From NCBI GenBank assembly GCA_964600345.1, contig CAZRKA010000024.1, positions 1 to 25,302 on the forward strand: 25,302 nucleotides of DNA. Reading direction: 5' to 3'. Source of the stretch: JABMMZ01 sp964600345 (GTDB lineage Bacteria; Bacteroidota; Bacteroidia; NS11-12g; UBA955). Positions 15,070 to 23,722 of the stretch are shown here, one piece after another. The first letter of the stretch is position 1; each line of letters begins with the position of its first letter. A program made the position numbers and the translations under genes. The notes below the pieces were generated by a model, which was not told where the DNA came from, did no database searches, and worked only from the letters and a program-made list of their open reading frames with translations.

Positions 15070-17820
15070 TCAATTACGGATATAGATTTTTTTATACGAT
15101 TTATCTTTGCCTGAGCTCAGTTCAAGTATGTAAATCCCCGGCGGCAAATCAGGAAGTATTAATTTCACAACATCCTTAGCTGAGGTATAGTATGCATCAG
15201 CCTCAAGTTTGTAAGATCGGCCGCCCATATCAGTCAGTTTGTACCCACTCCTGCTATGCAAGTCCTGATTAACTGTCAGGTAAATGAAATTATCAGAAAC
15301 GGGATTAGGCCATACTTCGAAATTCAGTTTTTCTTTCACTACAGATTCAGCAGAAGTAATCTGCCAGGGTGCTGCGATGTTGGCACTGTATACGCCGTTG
15401 CCGTGAGTTGCAGCAACTACATAATAATCCTGCTGCCTGACGTCTATCATGGTCACGATGTTATTTCCGATTCCGGAAGGCGATTGTCTGATCCATCTTG
15501 TCTGATTGCCGTTGAGGGTATCAGTGGCAAATAACCCTGTGCTTGTACCGACAAACCAGCATTTATTTCCATTGGCCAGTGTCAGGACATTAGCCCAGCG
15601 GCAACTGGGCCCGGAACCTGTACCATTCGGATTTTCCTCAAGGTTGCCCGAAATATTTGTCCAGTTTAGTCCGCCGTCTGCACTGCTGTAAAGACTTATG
15701 ATATTGTAATTGGAAAAAACAACGGTAATGCGGAGACTGTCAAGTGGATCGAGTGCAATGCAATTAATATTTCCGGTGCCAAAAGCAGGACCACTGATAT
15801 CTTCGGGAACCGGATTGCCGGTATTGGCCTGTCTTACTCTGAATAATTTACCGAAGTTGCTTCCGTAATAAAGTGTGTTCGGATTTGATTTTGACATGGC
15901 AATGGCTGAAAATTCGTGTCCGGTAGGAGGCACACATGCCGTCATTTCCTCCCAAAGAGGCGTATTCCAGCGCACACTGTCAAATGTGGTGCTCAGGGCT
16001 TTATCGTTTATGCTGAGATTGCGGAAAAGTCTGGTTTTGGATGGCAGATACATGATGTTCTGATTATTCGGATCAACTACAAACGGATTGATAAAATCGT
16101 AATCGTTTCTGCTGAGTTTTGACGGATCGAGTCTGGCGTATTTCACCGGTTTACCGATATCGTCAATTTCTATTCGGGCCACCCGTCCCTGCTGGGCACT
16201 AACAAATACTTCCTTGCTGCCTTCCCTGAAACTGCAATATGAGCCATCGCCGTTAAAAGACATTTGCCATGAAGCTGCACCATAGACATTCATGAACATG
16301 GTGCCGTTGTCCTGCAATCCGCCGATGATTTTATTGTCACCACTAAGACTGTGATCAATTGCCACTGTATAAAACTGTGAGGTGAGGTAATTGCTGCTGC
16401 GGTCTTCCCAGACTACCGATTCAGCCATAATATTGTCTGTATAACTAATTCCTCCATCGTGGGTGCTGAAAGCCTTTAAAGGATTGTCGGACGTGAAAAC
16501 CAGATGGTGGTTATCGGGGTGGTGATTTTTATACAACTGAAAGTCGGGTCGGTTGGTATTTACAGCATATCCACCAATCCAGTCTGTTTTTGTGGTAGTT
16601 CTGAATGCATCTTTACTTCGCCAGAGATTTGTTGCGCCAATGAAAACGGTATTGGTATCATCCGGCAAAACACGGACAAAAAGATCATATCCACCCTGAG
16701 TGCTGTAGTATCCGAAATCGCCTCCTTTATCAGGCAGGTTTTTGCTTCTGTTAACCCATCTTCCTCCGCTTCCACTACCATTCCCACTAACATAATTGTA
16801 TTTCCACAAACTGTTCCATTCAACCACTCCCTGGAAGTTAACGCTTTTGTGACCTGAATCTGTAGTACCTGTTGCAACTATATAAACCTGATTTTGGTCT
16901 GATGGTGCAATTCCAATGCACATACGCCCGTATTTCGGACTGAAGCCTGCAGGCAGTATGCTAATCCAGGTTTCGCCATCGGTACTTCGCCAAATACCCC
17001 TATGGGTGCTTTCGCTGCTCATGGTTGCGTATACCACGCCGTTTTTATCCACTGCCACATCTGTGCAATACGAATAGTTGGGCAAAGCTCCCGAGCGTTT
17101 CTTTTTCCAGTTAACACCTCCATCGGTAGATTTGTATATACCACCGTAAGTAGCGGCATAAATCTCGTCTTCAACAGTATTCGAATAATCGATGGCAATA
17201 TTCCAGATACCATCAAAATCAGTGTCAAACACAGTACTGCTCGAACCGGCGGTAAATGGAAGAATACTCCAGGTGTTGCCGTCGTCAGTGCTTTTCAGCA
17301 TTCCAACTCCAAAGTAATAAGCCCCCCCGCCGGAGCCGCTGCTGCCGTATAGTTCGCCGGTACCCGCATACCAAATATTGGTTTTACCCGGTCTGGTATC
17401 CTGAACCATACAGGTAATTGCCTTTGCCGGGCAAATGGTTTGGGTCCAAGATTTACCTGCATCCGTTGATTTATAAATACCCCCGGTAGCTGCTCCTGCC
17501 AGCAGTTCATTTTTATTGTTCACATTAATACCGAACGCACGTGTACGGCCGCCCTGATTAAGCGGTCCCCGCGACTTCCATATATCTTCTCCGCGCTTTA
17601 TACTTTTATATACAGGTAAAGTTTGGGTAAAGGCGATTTCCTTTGCGTGAATTCCATGCGGAATAAGTCCGGTTTTAGGATCTGCCAGCAGTCGTTTATA
17701 ATATTTATCTAATTCTGCTTTTTGATTTGCTGCGCTTCCTGAATCAGTTTCTGTTTGTACACCCGAACAGGCTGACAATAAAAAAAGTATTATGTATCCT
17801 GAAAATTGAAGTAATTTCAT
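15070..17820 (-). CDS. Asp-box propeller protein with lipobox and type IX secretion sorting domain
   Basis: This 916-residue protein has a strong lipobox at its N-terminus (FLLSAC, Cys18). Next comes a short linker, then a long region with sialidase/sortilin-type Asp-box motifs: GIYKSTDAGKSW, LKSTDDGNTW, GIYKSTDGGVNWKK, GIWRSTDGETW and LYSSADGGLNWTN. These are blades of one or two large beta-propellers. The last 84 residues (833-916) match the type IX sorting domain pattern: FEVWPNPVSDN, a central YKLTDMGGRSYKL and a terminal GIYILELSSGKDKSYKKIYIRN. The sorting domain predicts export across the outer membrane and surface attachment. A lipobox in the same protein is unusual, because type IX cargo normally carries a plain signal peptide. 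There is no catalytic signature for glycosidase activity. A binding or adhesive role is inferred. Confidence 0.92.
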   Translation of the reverse strand: MKLLQFSGYIILFLLSACSGVQTETDSGSAANQKAELDKYYKRLLADPKTGLIPHGIHAKEIAFTQTLPVYKSIKRGEDIWKSRGPLNQGGRTRAFGINVNNKNELLAGAATGGIYKSTDAGKSWTQTICPAKAITCMVQDTRPGKTNIWYAGTGELYGSSGSGGGAYYFGVGMLKSTDDGNTWSILPFTAGSSSTVFDTDFDGIWNIAIDYSNTVEDEIYAATYGGIYKSTDGGVNWKKKRSGALPNYSYCTDVAVDKNGVVYATMSSESTHRGIWRSTDGETWISILPAGFSPKYGRMCIGIAPSDQNQVYIVATGTTDSGHKSVNFQGVVEWNSLWKYNYVSGNGSGSGGRWVNRSKNLPDKGGDFGYYSTQGGYDLFVRVLPDDTNTVFIGATNLWRSKDAFRTTTKTDWIGGYAVNTNRPDFQLYKNHHPDNHHLVFTSDNPLKAFSTHDGGISYTDNIMAESVVWEDRSSNYLTSQFYTVAIDHSLSGDNKIIGGLQDNGTMFMNVYGAASWQMSFNGDGSYCSFREGSKEVFVSAQQGRVARIEIDDIGKPVKYARLDPSKLSRNDYDFINPFVVDPNNQNIMYLPSKTRLFRNLSINDKALSTTFDSVRWNTPLWEEMTACVPPTGHEFSAIAMSKSNPNTLYYGSNFGKLFRVRQANTGNPVPEDISGPAFGTGNINCIALDPLDSLRITVVFSNYNIISLYSSADGGLNWTNISGNLEENPNGTGSGPSCRWANVLTLANGNKCWFVGTSTGLFATDTLNGNQTRWIRQSPSGIGNNIVTMIDVRQQDYYVVAATHGNGVYSANIAAPWQITSAESVVKEKLNFEVWPNPVSDNFIYLTVNQDLHSRSGYKLTDMGGRSYKLEADAYYTSAKDVVKLILPDLPPGIYILELSSGKDKSYKKIYIRN

Positions 17821-17928
17821 TTGAAATTCAATATTAGGAAAAATTCTGGAGAGCGCAAATTATAAGCGCATGACGCGGATAATCAGATTAATGGATTTAT
17901 CATAAACCTGGAAAGCGGTATGATTTCA

Positions 17929-20682
17929 TTAAACCACAAGATTGATAATTCTACCCTTAACCAGTATGAATTTTTTAACAGCTTTGCCTTCGAGGTATCT
18001 GATAGTTTGTTCATTCTTCAGAACATCTGCCTCGATTAAAGCACTGTCTGCATCAAGAGGAAAATTGATATTGAAGCGCACCTTGCCATTAAAAGACACA
18101 GGGTAATTAAATTCATTTTCAATCAGATGACTTTCATCGAACTGAGGCCATTTTGCATAGGTAACGCTGTTGCTGTTTCCGCATAGTTTCCATAGTTCTT
18201 CGGCTATATGCGGCGCATAAGGTGCAAGTAAAATCACAAGTGGTTCCAGTATACTGCGTTTGTTGCATTTGAGGTCCTGCAATTCGTTGACACAAACCAT
18301 CAAAGCGCTTACTGTGGTGTTGAAAGAGAAATTCTCAATATCTTCAGTAGCTTTTTTAATGGTTTTATGCAATATTTTCAATTCAGCTTTGCCCGGAGCC
18401 TCATCTGTCAGATGAAAATTTTCTTCGGCATTATTGTGGAAGAGTCGCCAGAATTTACGGAGGAAACGCAAAACACCTTCTATGCCTTGCGTACTCCATG
18501 GTTTGGCGTCCTGCAAGGGCCCGAGAAACATTTCATAAAGACGGAGTGTATCGGCACCATAGTCGTTACAAACATCGTCGGGATTGACAACATTATGCCA
18601 GCGTTTGGACATTTTGCCAACTTCAGTACCGCAAATTAGTTTGCCGTTTTCAAGTTCATAATCTGCGTTTTCAAATTCCGCCGGCCTCCATGATTTAAGT
18701 CCGTTGAGGTCAACTTCGTTATTTCCGTTAACAAGTTTAATGTCTATGTGAATGGCTGTAGTTTCATATTTGTCTTTCAGACCATGCGAAACAAATTTAT
18801 TGCTTTGATTGACGCGGTATATAAGGCATGACATTCCCTGAATCATTCCCTGATTAATCAGCTTCCTGGCAGGTTCATCAAATGGTATAAATCCCAGGTC
18901 GAATAAGACCTTAGTCCAGAACCTGAAGTAAAGGAGATGCCCGGTGGCGTGTTCGCTGCCGCCGATATAGAGGTCTATTTCGCGCCAGTAATTAATTGCT
19001 TCTTTAGAGGCAAGAGATGAATCATTACCCGGATCCATATAGCGCAGAAAATACCATGAAGATCCTGCCCAACCCGGCATGGTTGTGGTTTCGACCGGAT
19101 ACCCTTTATAAGTCCAGTTTTCAGCTCTTGCCAGAGGTGGTTCACCACTTTCAGTGGGCAGGTATTTATCAATTTGCGGTAATATCAGCGGCAGGTCTTT
19201 TTCATCCATACAAAATGGAATTCCGTTGTTGTAGTAAACCGGAATTGGTTCGCCCCAGTATCGCTGACGGCCGAATACCGCATCGCGCAGGCGGTAATTG
19301 GTTTTGCCTTTCCCCAATTTGCGTTTTTCAACTTCTGCAATCGCAGCGGGAATAGCATCCTTCACTTCGAGTCCGTTCAGAAAGTCAGAGTTAATCAGTT
19401 TGCCGCTTTTGGCATCGTATGATTCATTAGAAATATCTCCGCCACTAACCACTTCAGGAATTTCAAGTCCGAAATATTTTGCAAAAGCATAATCGCGGCT
19501 GTCGTGAGCCGGAACGGCCATTACAGCCCCGGTACCGTATCCGCCAAGCACATAATCGGCCACCCATATTTGCAATTTCTTGCCTGTAAATGGATGAATG
19601 GCATAGCTGCCGGTAAATGCCCCACTGATATTTTTGACTTCAGCCTGTCTTTCTCTTTCACTTCGGTTTCTCGCTTTTTCGGCATAAGTAAGTGCCGCTT
19701 CTCCGGCATCTCCAATGCAGAGTTTATCAAGACCAGCGTATTCGGGAGCTACAGCCATATAGGTAACTCCAAAAACTGTATCCGGACGTGTGGTGAAAAT
19801 TTCGAGAGTCAGATCGGCAACATCTGTGTCAAACATCAAAGAACAGCCCTCACTTTTTCCAATCCAGTTACGCTGTGCTTCCTTGATACTGTCGCTCCAG
19901 TCTATCTGATTAAGTCCCTGCAGCAAACGTTCGGCATAGGCTGAAATGCGCAGACTCCACTGCGTCATCAGTTTTCTTTCAACGGGAAAACCACCGCGTT
20001 CACTGACGCCGTCTTTCACTTCGTCGTTGGCAAGCACGGTTCCAAGTTCGGGACACCAGTTGACCATGGCCTCGCTTAAATAGGCCAGTCTGAATCTTAG
20101 CAGCAAATCAGATTTTTGCTTCTCATCAAAGGCATTCCAATCTTCAGCAGAAAAACTGAGTTCATCAGAATGGTAACCTTTTTTAGTAAACTGAGCGATA
20201 AGTGATTCAATAGGCTCTGCCTTGCGGCTTTCGGGGTTGAACCACGAGTTGAATAATTGAATAAATATCCACTGAGTCCATTTGTAATATGATGGGTTGC
20301 AGGTTCGGACCTCGCGATCCCAATCGAAAGAGAATCCGATTCTGTCGAGTTGCCTGCGATATCGGGTGATGTTTTCCTCGGTGGTAAGTGCCGGATGCTG
20401 ACCTGTTTGAATAGCGTATTGTTCTGCCGGTAGTCCAAAGGCGTCGTATCCCATGGGATGAAGAACATTAAATCCTTTGTGGCGCTTGTATCTGCTTACT
20501 ATATCGCTTGCAATGTAACCAAGTGGGTGACCAACGTGCAAACCTGCTCCTGATGGATAGGGAAACATATCCAGGACATAGTATTTGGGCTTTCCGTTCT
20601 CAATTTTTGTGCTGAAAGTTTTATTATCAGCCCAATACTGCTGCCAATCTTTTTCTATCCTCCTGAATTCGTAAGTCGCCAT
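17929..20682 (-). CDS. leuS: Leucyl-tRNA synthetase
   Basis: LeuRS charges tRNA-Leu. The 917-residue class I enzyme carries HVGH (49-52, the HIGH motif in PYPSGAGLHVGHPLGY) and KMSKR (690-694, the KMSKS motif with the final Ser replaced by Arg, as I recall for Bacteroidota). Its CP1 editing domain includes the threonine-rich FTTRPDTVFGVTYMAVAPE (296-314) and GTGAVMAVPAHDSRDYAF. PGWAGSSWYFLRYMD and the C-terminal anticodon-binding region are also present. It is somewhat longer than E. coli LeuRS (860), partly from an insertion near residues 157-195 before the zinc-like region. The ATG at 20682 is preceded by a -7 box at 20697-20704. The sorting-domain gene lies 108 nt downstream without a visible terminator between. 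Confidence 0.98.
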   Translation of the reverse strand: MATYEFRRIEKDWQQYWADNKTFSTKIENGKPKYYVLDMFPYPSGAGLHVGHPLGYIASDIVSRYKRHKGFNVLHPMGYDAFGLPAEQYAIQTGQHPALTTEENITRYRRQLDRIGFSFDWDREVRTCNPSYYKWTQWIFIQLFNSWFNPESRKAEPIESLIAQFTKKGYHSDELSFSAEDWNAFDEKQKSDLLLRFRLAYLSEAMVNWCPELGTVLANDEVKDGVSERGGFPVERKLMTQWSLRISAYAERLLQGLNQIDWSDSIKEAQRNWIGKSEGCSLMFDTDVADLTLEIFTTRPDTVFGVTYMAVAPEYAGLDKLCIGDAGEAALTYAEKARNRSERERQAEVKNISGAFTGSYAIHPFTGKKLQIWVADYVLGGYGTGAVMAVPAHDSRDYAFAKYFGLEIPEVVSGGDISNESYDAKSGKLINSDFLNGLEVKDAIPAAIAEVEKRKLGKGKTNYRLRDAVFGRQRYWGEPIPVYYNNGIPFCMDEKDLPLILPQIDKYLPTESGEPPLARAENWTYKGYPVETTTMPGWAGSSWYFLRYMDPGNDSSLASKEAINYWREIDLYIGGSEHATGHLLYFRFWTKVLFDLGFIPFDEPARKLINQGMIQGMSCLIYRVNQSNKFVSHGLKDKYETTAIHIDIKLVNGNNEVDLNGLKSWRPAEFENADYELENGKLICGTEVGKMSKRWHNVVNPDDVCNDYGADTLRLYEMFLGPLQDAKPWSTQGIEGVLRFLRKFWRLFHNNAEENFHLTDEAPGKAELKILHKTIKKATEDIENFSFNTTVSALMVCVNELQDLKCNKRSILEPLVILLAPYAPHIAEELWKLCGNSNSVTYAKWPQFDESHLIENEFNYPVSFNGKVRFNINFPLDADSALIEADVLKNEQTIRYLEGKAVKKFILVKGRIINLVV

Positions 20683-20696
20683 AATTAATTAGCCTG

Positions 20697-20704
20697 CAAA
20701 AATA
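20697..20704 (-). promoter_or_regulatory. -7 box (TATTTTTG on minus strand) for leuS
   Basis: The plus strand reads CAAAAATA, the complement of a full -7 match, 14 nt upstream of the leuS ATG and within the extended core CCTGCAAAAATA shared with purM. There is no clear -33 element. The rest of the 297-bp gap to gdhA is AT-rich and shows nothing else that I can support except the gdhA promoter. Confidence 0.5.
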
Positions 20705-20918
20705 TCATATTCATTTCACCTTTTCTATAAGTCATTTAAGCCTGCAATAAATTATGATGTTGATCAGCCGTAGCTTCTATACACTGCTCTTTCAATGCAT
20801 TCTTCACTTAATTGAAACAGCAGACAGTCAGGTATAGTTTAACTTTCTATTATATTTTTAATTATACAATGATTTGTTCGAAAACCTCTTGTAAATGTTC
20901 ATATTTTGATAATAATTA

Positions 20919-20948
20919 TTTGTTAAATGGGCCAAAAGCTTAAATTTG
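20919..20948 (+). promoter_or_regulatory. Promoter for gdhA/psd: TTTG-N18-TAAATTTG
   Basis: TTTG at 20919-20922 and TAAATTTG at 20941-20948 form a complete Bacteroidota promoter with an 18-bp spacer. The predicted leader is roughly 27 nt before ATG 20980. It is one of the two best-matched promoters in the window, with the one before the prolyl oligopeptidase. Confidence 0.7.
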
Positions 20949-20979
20949 CAACCCTTTACTATAAATAAACAGTATAAAA

Positions 20980-22242
20980 ATGAGTAATGCAACCATTCAC
21001 AGCAATCTGAATCCATTGGATTCGATGATGAAACGTTTTGATGAAGCGGCTAAAATCATAGGCCTCGACGAGTCTGCTTATGATACACTGAAATATCCTG
21101 CAAAAATCGTGACTGTACACCTTCCTGTTATCATGGATAATGGCAAGGTCAAAGTATTCGAAGGACACAGGGTTCAGCACAGCACTACACTTGGTCCATC
21201 AAAAGGCGGTATCCGTTATTCGATGGATGTTACCCTTGATGAGGTTAAAGCACTTGCAGCCTGGATGACATGGAAAACAGCCGTAGTAGGCATTCCATAC
21301 GGCGGCGGTAAAGGTGGAATCAAGTGCGATCCTAAATCTATGAGCAAAGGTGAACTTGAGCGTCTTACAAGAGCATATGCAGCAGCATTGAGCGATGTCT
21401 TCGGTCCTGATAAAGATATTCCGGCTCCTGATATGAATACCGGTCAGCAGGAAATGGCATGGATAGTTGATGAATATTCAAAAATAAAAGGTGTTTATTC
21501 GCCTGCCGTAATTACAGGTAAACCTATTTCCATGGGAGGTTCACTCGGAAGAGTTGAAGCTACCGGAAGAGGTGTAATGGTATGCACGCGTTCTGCTCTG
21601 GCTAAAATGGGTCTTAAACCAGAAGAATGCACCTGTGTTGTTCAGGGTTTTGGCAACGTGGGTTCAATATCTGCTAAATTAATCGAAATGCTGGGTGTTA
21701 AGATTATTGGAATCTCTGATGTTACCGGTGGTTATTACAACCCGGATGGAATTAAAGTAGAAGAAGCTATGGCTTATACAAAAACCAACGGTAATCTGGG
21801 CGGTTTTAAAGGTGGTAAATCCATCAATAATGCGGAATTACTGGAAATCGCCTGCGATATTCTTGTACCGGCTGCCATGGAAGATCAGATTACAGACGCC
21901 AATGCGGGAAATATCAAGGCAAAGCTGATAGTGGAAGGCGCCAACGGTCCTACCAGTGCCAATGCCGATAAAATTCTGAATGATAAAGGAATCATAGTAG
22001 TTCCGGATATTCTTGCCAATGCAGGAGGTGTTACAGTATCATATTTCGAATGGGTTCAAAACAGAATGGGTTATTTCTGGACTGAAGAGCGCGTTAACAG
22101 ACGTGCAGACAGAGTGATGAAGAGCGCATTTGATGTGGTATTCGACACCGGAAAAAAACACAATGTCAGTCTGCGTACGGCTGCTTATATTGTTGCAATT
22201 GACAAGGTAGCAACCACACAAAAATTCAGAGGCGTATTCTGA
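20980..22242 (+). CDS. gdhA: Glutamate dehydrogenase
   Basis: Glutamate dehydrogenase interconverts glutamate and 2-oxoglutarate plus ammonia using NAD(P). The 420-residue protein has the full ELFV-dehydrogenase layout. The substrate domain includes HRVQHSTTLGPSKGGIRY (63-80) and the active-site PYGGGKGGI with Lys111. DIPAPDMNTG (147-154) follows. The nucleotide-binding domain contains VVQGFGNVGSISAKL (glycine-rich loop) and VEGANGPTSANAD. The length is that of the short hexameric class, such as Clostridium or archaeal GDH, rather than the roughly 450-residue E. coli type. Cofactor preference cannot be decided by eye. Its stop overlaps the start of psd by one base (TGATG), so the two are translationally coupled. 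Confidence 0.97.
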   Translation: MSNATIHSNLNPLDSMMKRFDEAAKIIGLDESAYDTLKYPAKIVTVHLPVIMDNGKVKVFEGHRVQHSTTLGPSKGGIRYSMDVTLDEVKALAAWMTWKTAVVGIPYGGGKGGIKCDPKSMSKGELERLTRAYAAALSDVFGPDKDIPAPDMNTGQQEMAWIVDEYSKIKGVYSPAVITGKPISMGGSLGRVEATGRGVMVCTRSALAKMGLKPEECTCVVQGFGNVGSISAKLIEMLGVKIIGISDVTGGYYNPDGIKVEEAMAYTKTNGNLGGFKGGKSINNAELLEIACDILVPAAMEDQITDANAGNIKAKLIVEGANGPTSANADKILNDKGIIVVPDILANAGGVTVSYFEWVQNRMGYFWTEERVNRRADRVMKSAFDVVFDTGKKHNVSLRTAAYIVAIDKVATTQKFRGVF

Positions 22243-22898
22243 TGCTGATACACAGAGAAGGCTATAAAATTATTCTTGTCACACTGCTGATACTGGCGGG
22301 TATTAACATTGCCCTTCAGTCGTGGCTGGGTGAGGAAAATATAGCGGGCAGAATTGTGCTTGCAATTTCTCTTGTTTTTTTTATTCTGATTGTTCAGTTT
22401 TTCAGAAATCCTTTTCGCAATACCGTCATCAACGACAATCATGTGATTGCTCCGGCAGATGGCAAGGTTGTGGTGATAGAAGAGGTTGAAGAGAACGAGT
22501 ATTTCAAGGATAAAAGGAGACAGGTAAGTATCTTTATGAGCCCGATTAATGTACATGTCAACCGGAATCCCATATCAGGCCTTGTGAAATACGCCAAGTA
22601 TCACCCCGGGAAATACCTTGTGGCCTGGCATCCTAAATCGTCTACAGAGAACGAAAGAACAACTGTTGTGATAGCAGGGAACAAGGCTGAAGTTTTATTC
22701 AGACAGGTGGCCGGTGCGCTTGCCAAACGCATTGTCTATTACGTTAAAGAAGGTGAGATGGTAGAGCAGGGTGCAGAGATGGGCTTTATCAAGTTTGGTT
22801 CGCGCATTGACCTGTATTTGCCCTTAAGTGCTAAAATTGAAGTAGCTTTGCAACAGAAAACCAAGGGCGGCGAAACCGTAGTGGCAACTTTGGCTTGA
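22242..22898 (+). CDS. psd: Phosphatidylserine decarboxylase, small (PSD-A) type
   Basis: This enzyme converts phosphatidylserine to phosphatidylethanolamine at the inner membrane. The 218-residue protein has two N-terminal hydrophobic segments (about 10-27 and 36-53), then the catalytic part. This includes APADGKVV (70-77), FMSPINVHVNRNPISG (98-113) and the self-cleavage motif FGSRID (185-190). Cleavage between Gly186 and Ser187 would create the pyruvoyl group from Ser187. The length fits the short bacterial family of about 210-220 residues. It starts within the gdhA stop codon (TGATG). Such psd genes often sit next to pssA or cdsA, so pairing with gdhA is unusual to me. Confidence 0.95.
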   Translation: MLIHREGYKIILVTLLILAGINIALQSWLGEENIAGRIVLAISLVFFILIVQFFRNPFRNTVINDNHVIAPADGKVVVIEEVEENEYFKDKRRQVSIFMSPINVHVNRNPISGLVKYAKYHPGKYLVAWHPKSSTENERTTVVIAGNKAEVLFRQVAGALAKRIVYYVKEGEMVEQGAEMGFIKFGSRIDLYLPLSAKIEVALQQKTKGGETVVATLA

Positions 22899-22939
22899 TT
22901 TTTGAACTCATTTATACAATATTCAAGAAACATTTTAAA

Positions 22940-23281
22940 ATGAAAAAAATAATTTTTAGTATCGCACTTTTAGCCGGAATCACATTTGCGGCCAATGCAC
23001 AGGGAAATGCAGCCGGTACCACCACCGGAGGCGGCGACAAGCCAAAGGCTGTTGTTGAAGTAGCAAAACCTGATGCTTCACAATCAGGTAGCACAACTAC
23101 TACTGCAACCGACACCACTACAAAAAATTCAGGTACCGCTACTACCGAAAAGAAATGTGCTAAAAAATCCTGCTGTAAAAAAGGCGGAGCAAGTACAGAA
23201 TCTACCTGCAATAAAGATAAAGGTGAAACTTCTGCCTGCTGCAAAAAGAAAGCAGAGGCTACTGCCACTAAGAAAGAATAA
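22940..23281 (+). CDS. Small secreted Thr/Lys-rich protein with six-Cys tail
   Basis: The frame extends to 22895, but ATG 22940 is chosen because it gives a textbook signal peptide (MKKIIFSIALLAGITFAANA, cleavage after residue 20). The product is 113 residues. Residues 21-70 are low complexity, rich in Thr, Ser, Gly and Ala. Residues 71-113 are Lys-rich with six Cys at 73, 78, 79, 90, 100 and 101, in the arrangement C-x4-CC-x10-C-x9-CC. The tail could bind metal or form disulfides, but it matches no family that I recognise. It lies 41 nt after psd; only a near-match -7 box (GATTTTTG, 22897-22904) precedes it, so it may be read through from gdhA-psd. A strong terminator follows. Confidence 0.8.
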   Translation: MKKIIFSIALLAGITFAANAQGNAAGTTTGGGDKPKAVVEVAKPDASQSGSTTTTATDTTTKNSGTATTEKKCAKKSCCKKGGASTESTCNKDKGETSACCKKKAEATATKKE

Positions 23282-23300
23282 CTTTAATCATATTTAAGAG

Positions 23301-23336
23301 ATCCCCGTTCTGAAAAGGACGGGGATTTTTTGTTTT
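23301..23336 (+). terminator. Rho-independent terminator after the Cys-rich gene
   Basis: ATCCCCGTTCT (23301-23311) pairs with AGGACGGGGAT (23316-23326) in an 11-bp stem with one G-U pair, closing a GAAA loop and followed by a T-rich run. It ends the gdhA/psd/Cys-rich unit. Confidence 0.88.
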
Positions 23337-23364
23337 AGAGGATATTAATGACTAACTATTTGAG

Positions 23365-23398
23365 CATTTAAATGGTGAAGCGGAAGTCCATTTAAATG
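23365..23398. repeat. Paired palindrome CATTTAAATGG/CCATTTAAATG
   Basis: An 11-bp perfect inverted repeat (23365-23375 and 23388-23398) has a 12-nt spacer. Each arm contains the 10-bp perfect palindrome CATTTAAATG, so it is also a direct repeat with a 24-bp offset, close to two helical turns. It could be a pair of operator half-sites or a hairpin; no T-run follows it. Confidence 0.6.
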
Positions 23399-23445
23399 AC
23401 CCGTAAGCATTAGTATTAGCTGCACTTTTAGTTTGGTGTTCTGTA

Positions 23446-23589
23446 TTAACAGGTTTTAATTCGATTTACCTGTTCAATTAGTCTTATAGCGTCTTTATAG
23501 GCAATGAGATACTCATCAATGTCAATGTCAAAAACAGTGGATACGTTTCTCATGTTGATTTGAATAAATTGATACGATTCAAGCTTCAT
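23446..23589 (-). CDS. Possible 47-residue ORF, unknown
   Basis: ATG 23589 to TAA 23446 encodes 47 residues, beginning MKLESYQFIQINMRNVSTVF and continuing DIDIDEYLIAYKDAIRLIEQ before VNRIKTC. The composition is protein-like, and the second half would form an amphipathic helix. The frame is closed by a stop only 7 codons upstream. There is no good -7 box (CAAATCAT on the plus strand nearby is imperfect). It may be a small gene, the broken remnant of a longer one, or chance. No family is recognised. Confidence 0.25.
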   Translation of the reverse strand: MKLESYQFIQINMRNVSTVFDIDIDEYLIAYKDAIRLIEQVNRIKTC

Positions 23590-23694
23590 TGGAGCAGGCA
23601 GGTCTGCAAATCATTTATGCGCTATAAATTAAATATACCGGGTAATTAATGAAGTATGGGTACAAGCATATATACAAACCGAAATGAAAAGGCA

Positions 23695-23722
23695 TAAAAA
23701 AAGGCGGGACAAGCCCGCCTTT
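23695..23722 (-). terminator. Terminator for the ompA-family gene
   Basis: AAAGGCGGG (23700-23708) pairs with CCCGCCTTT (23714-23722) around a 5-nt loop. On the minus strand the stem runs into at least seven T residues (plus-strand A run at 23696-23702). It lies 18 nt after the stop of the leftward gene. The plus-strand side has only four T residues, so any bidirectional action would be weak. Confidence 0.85.
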
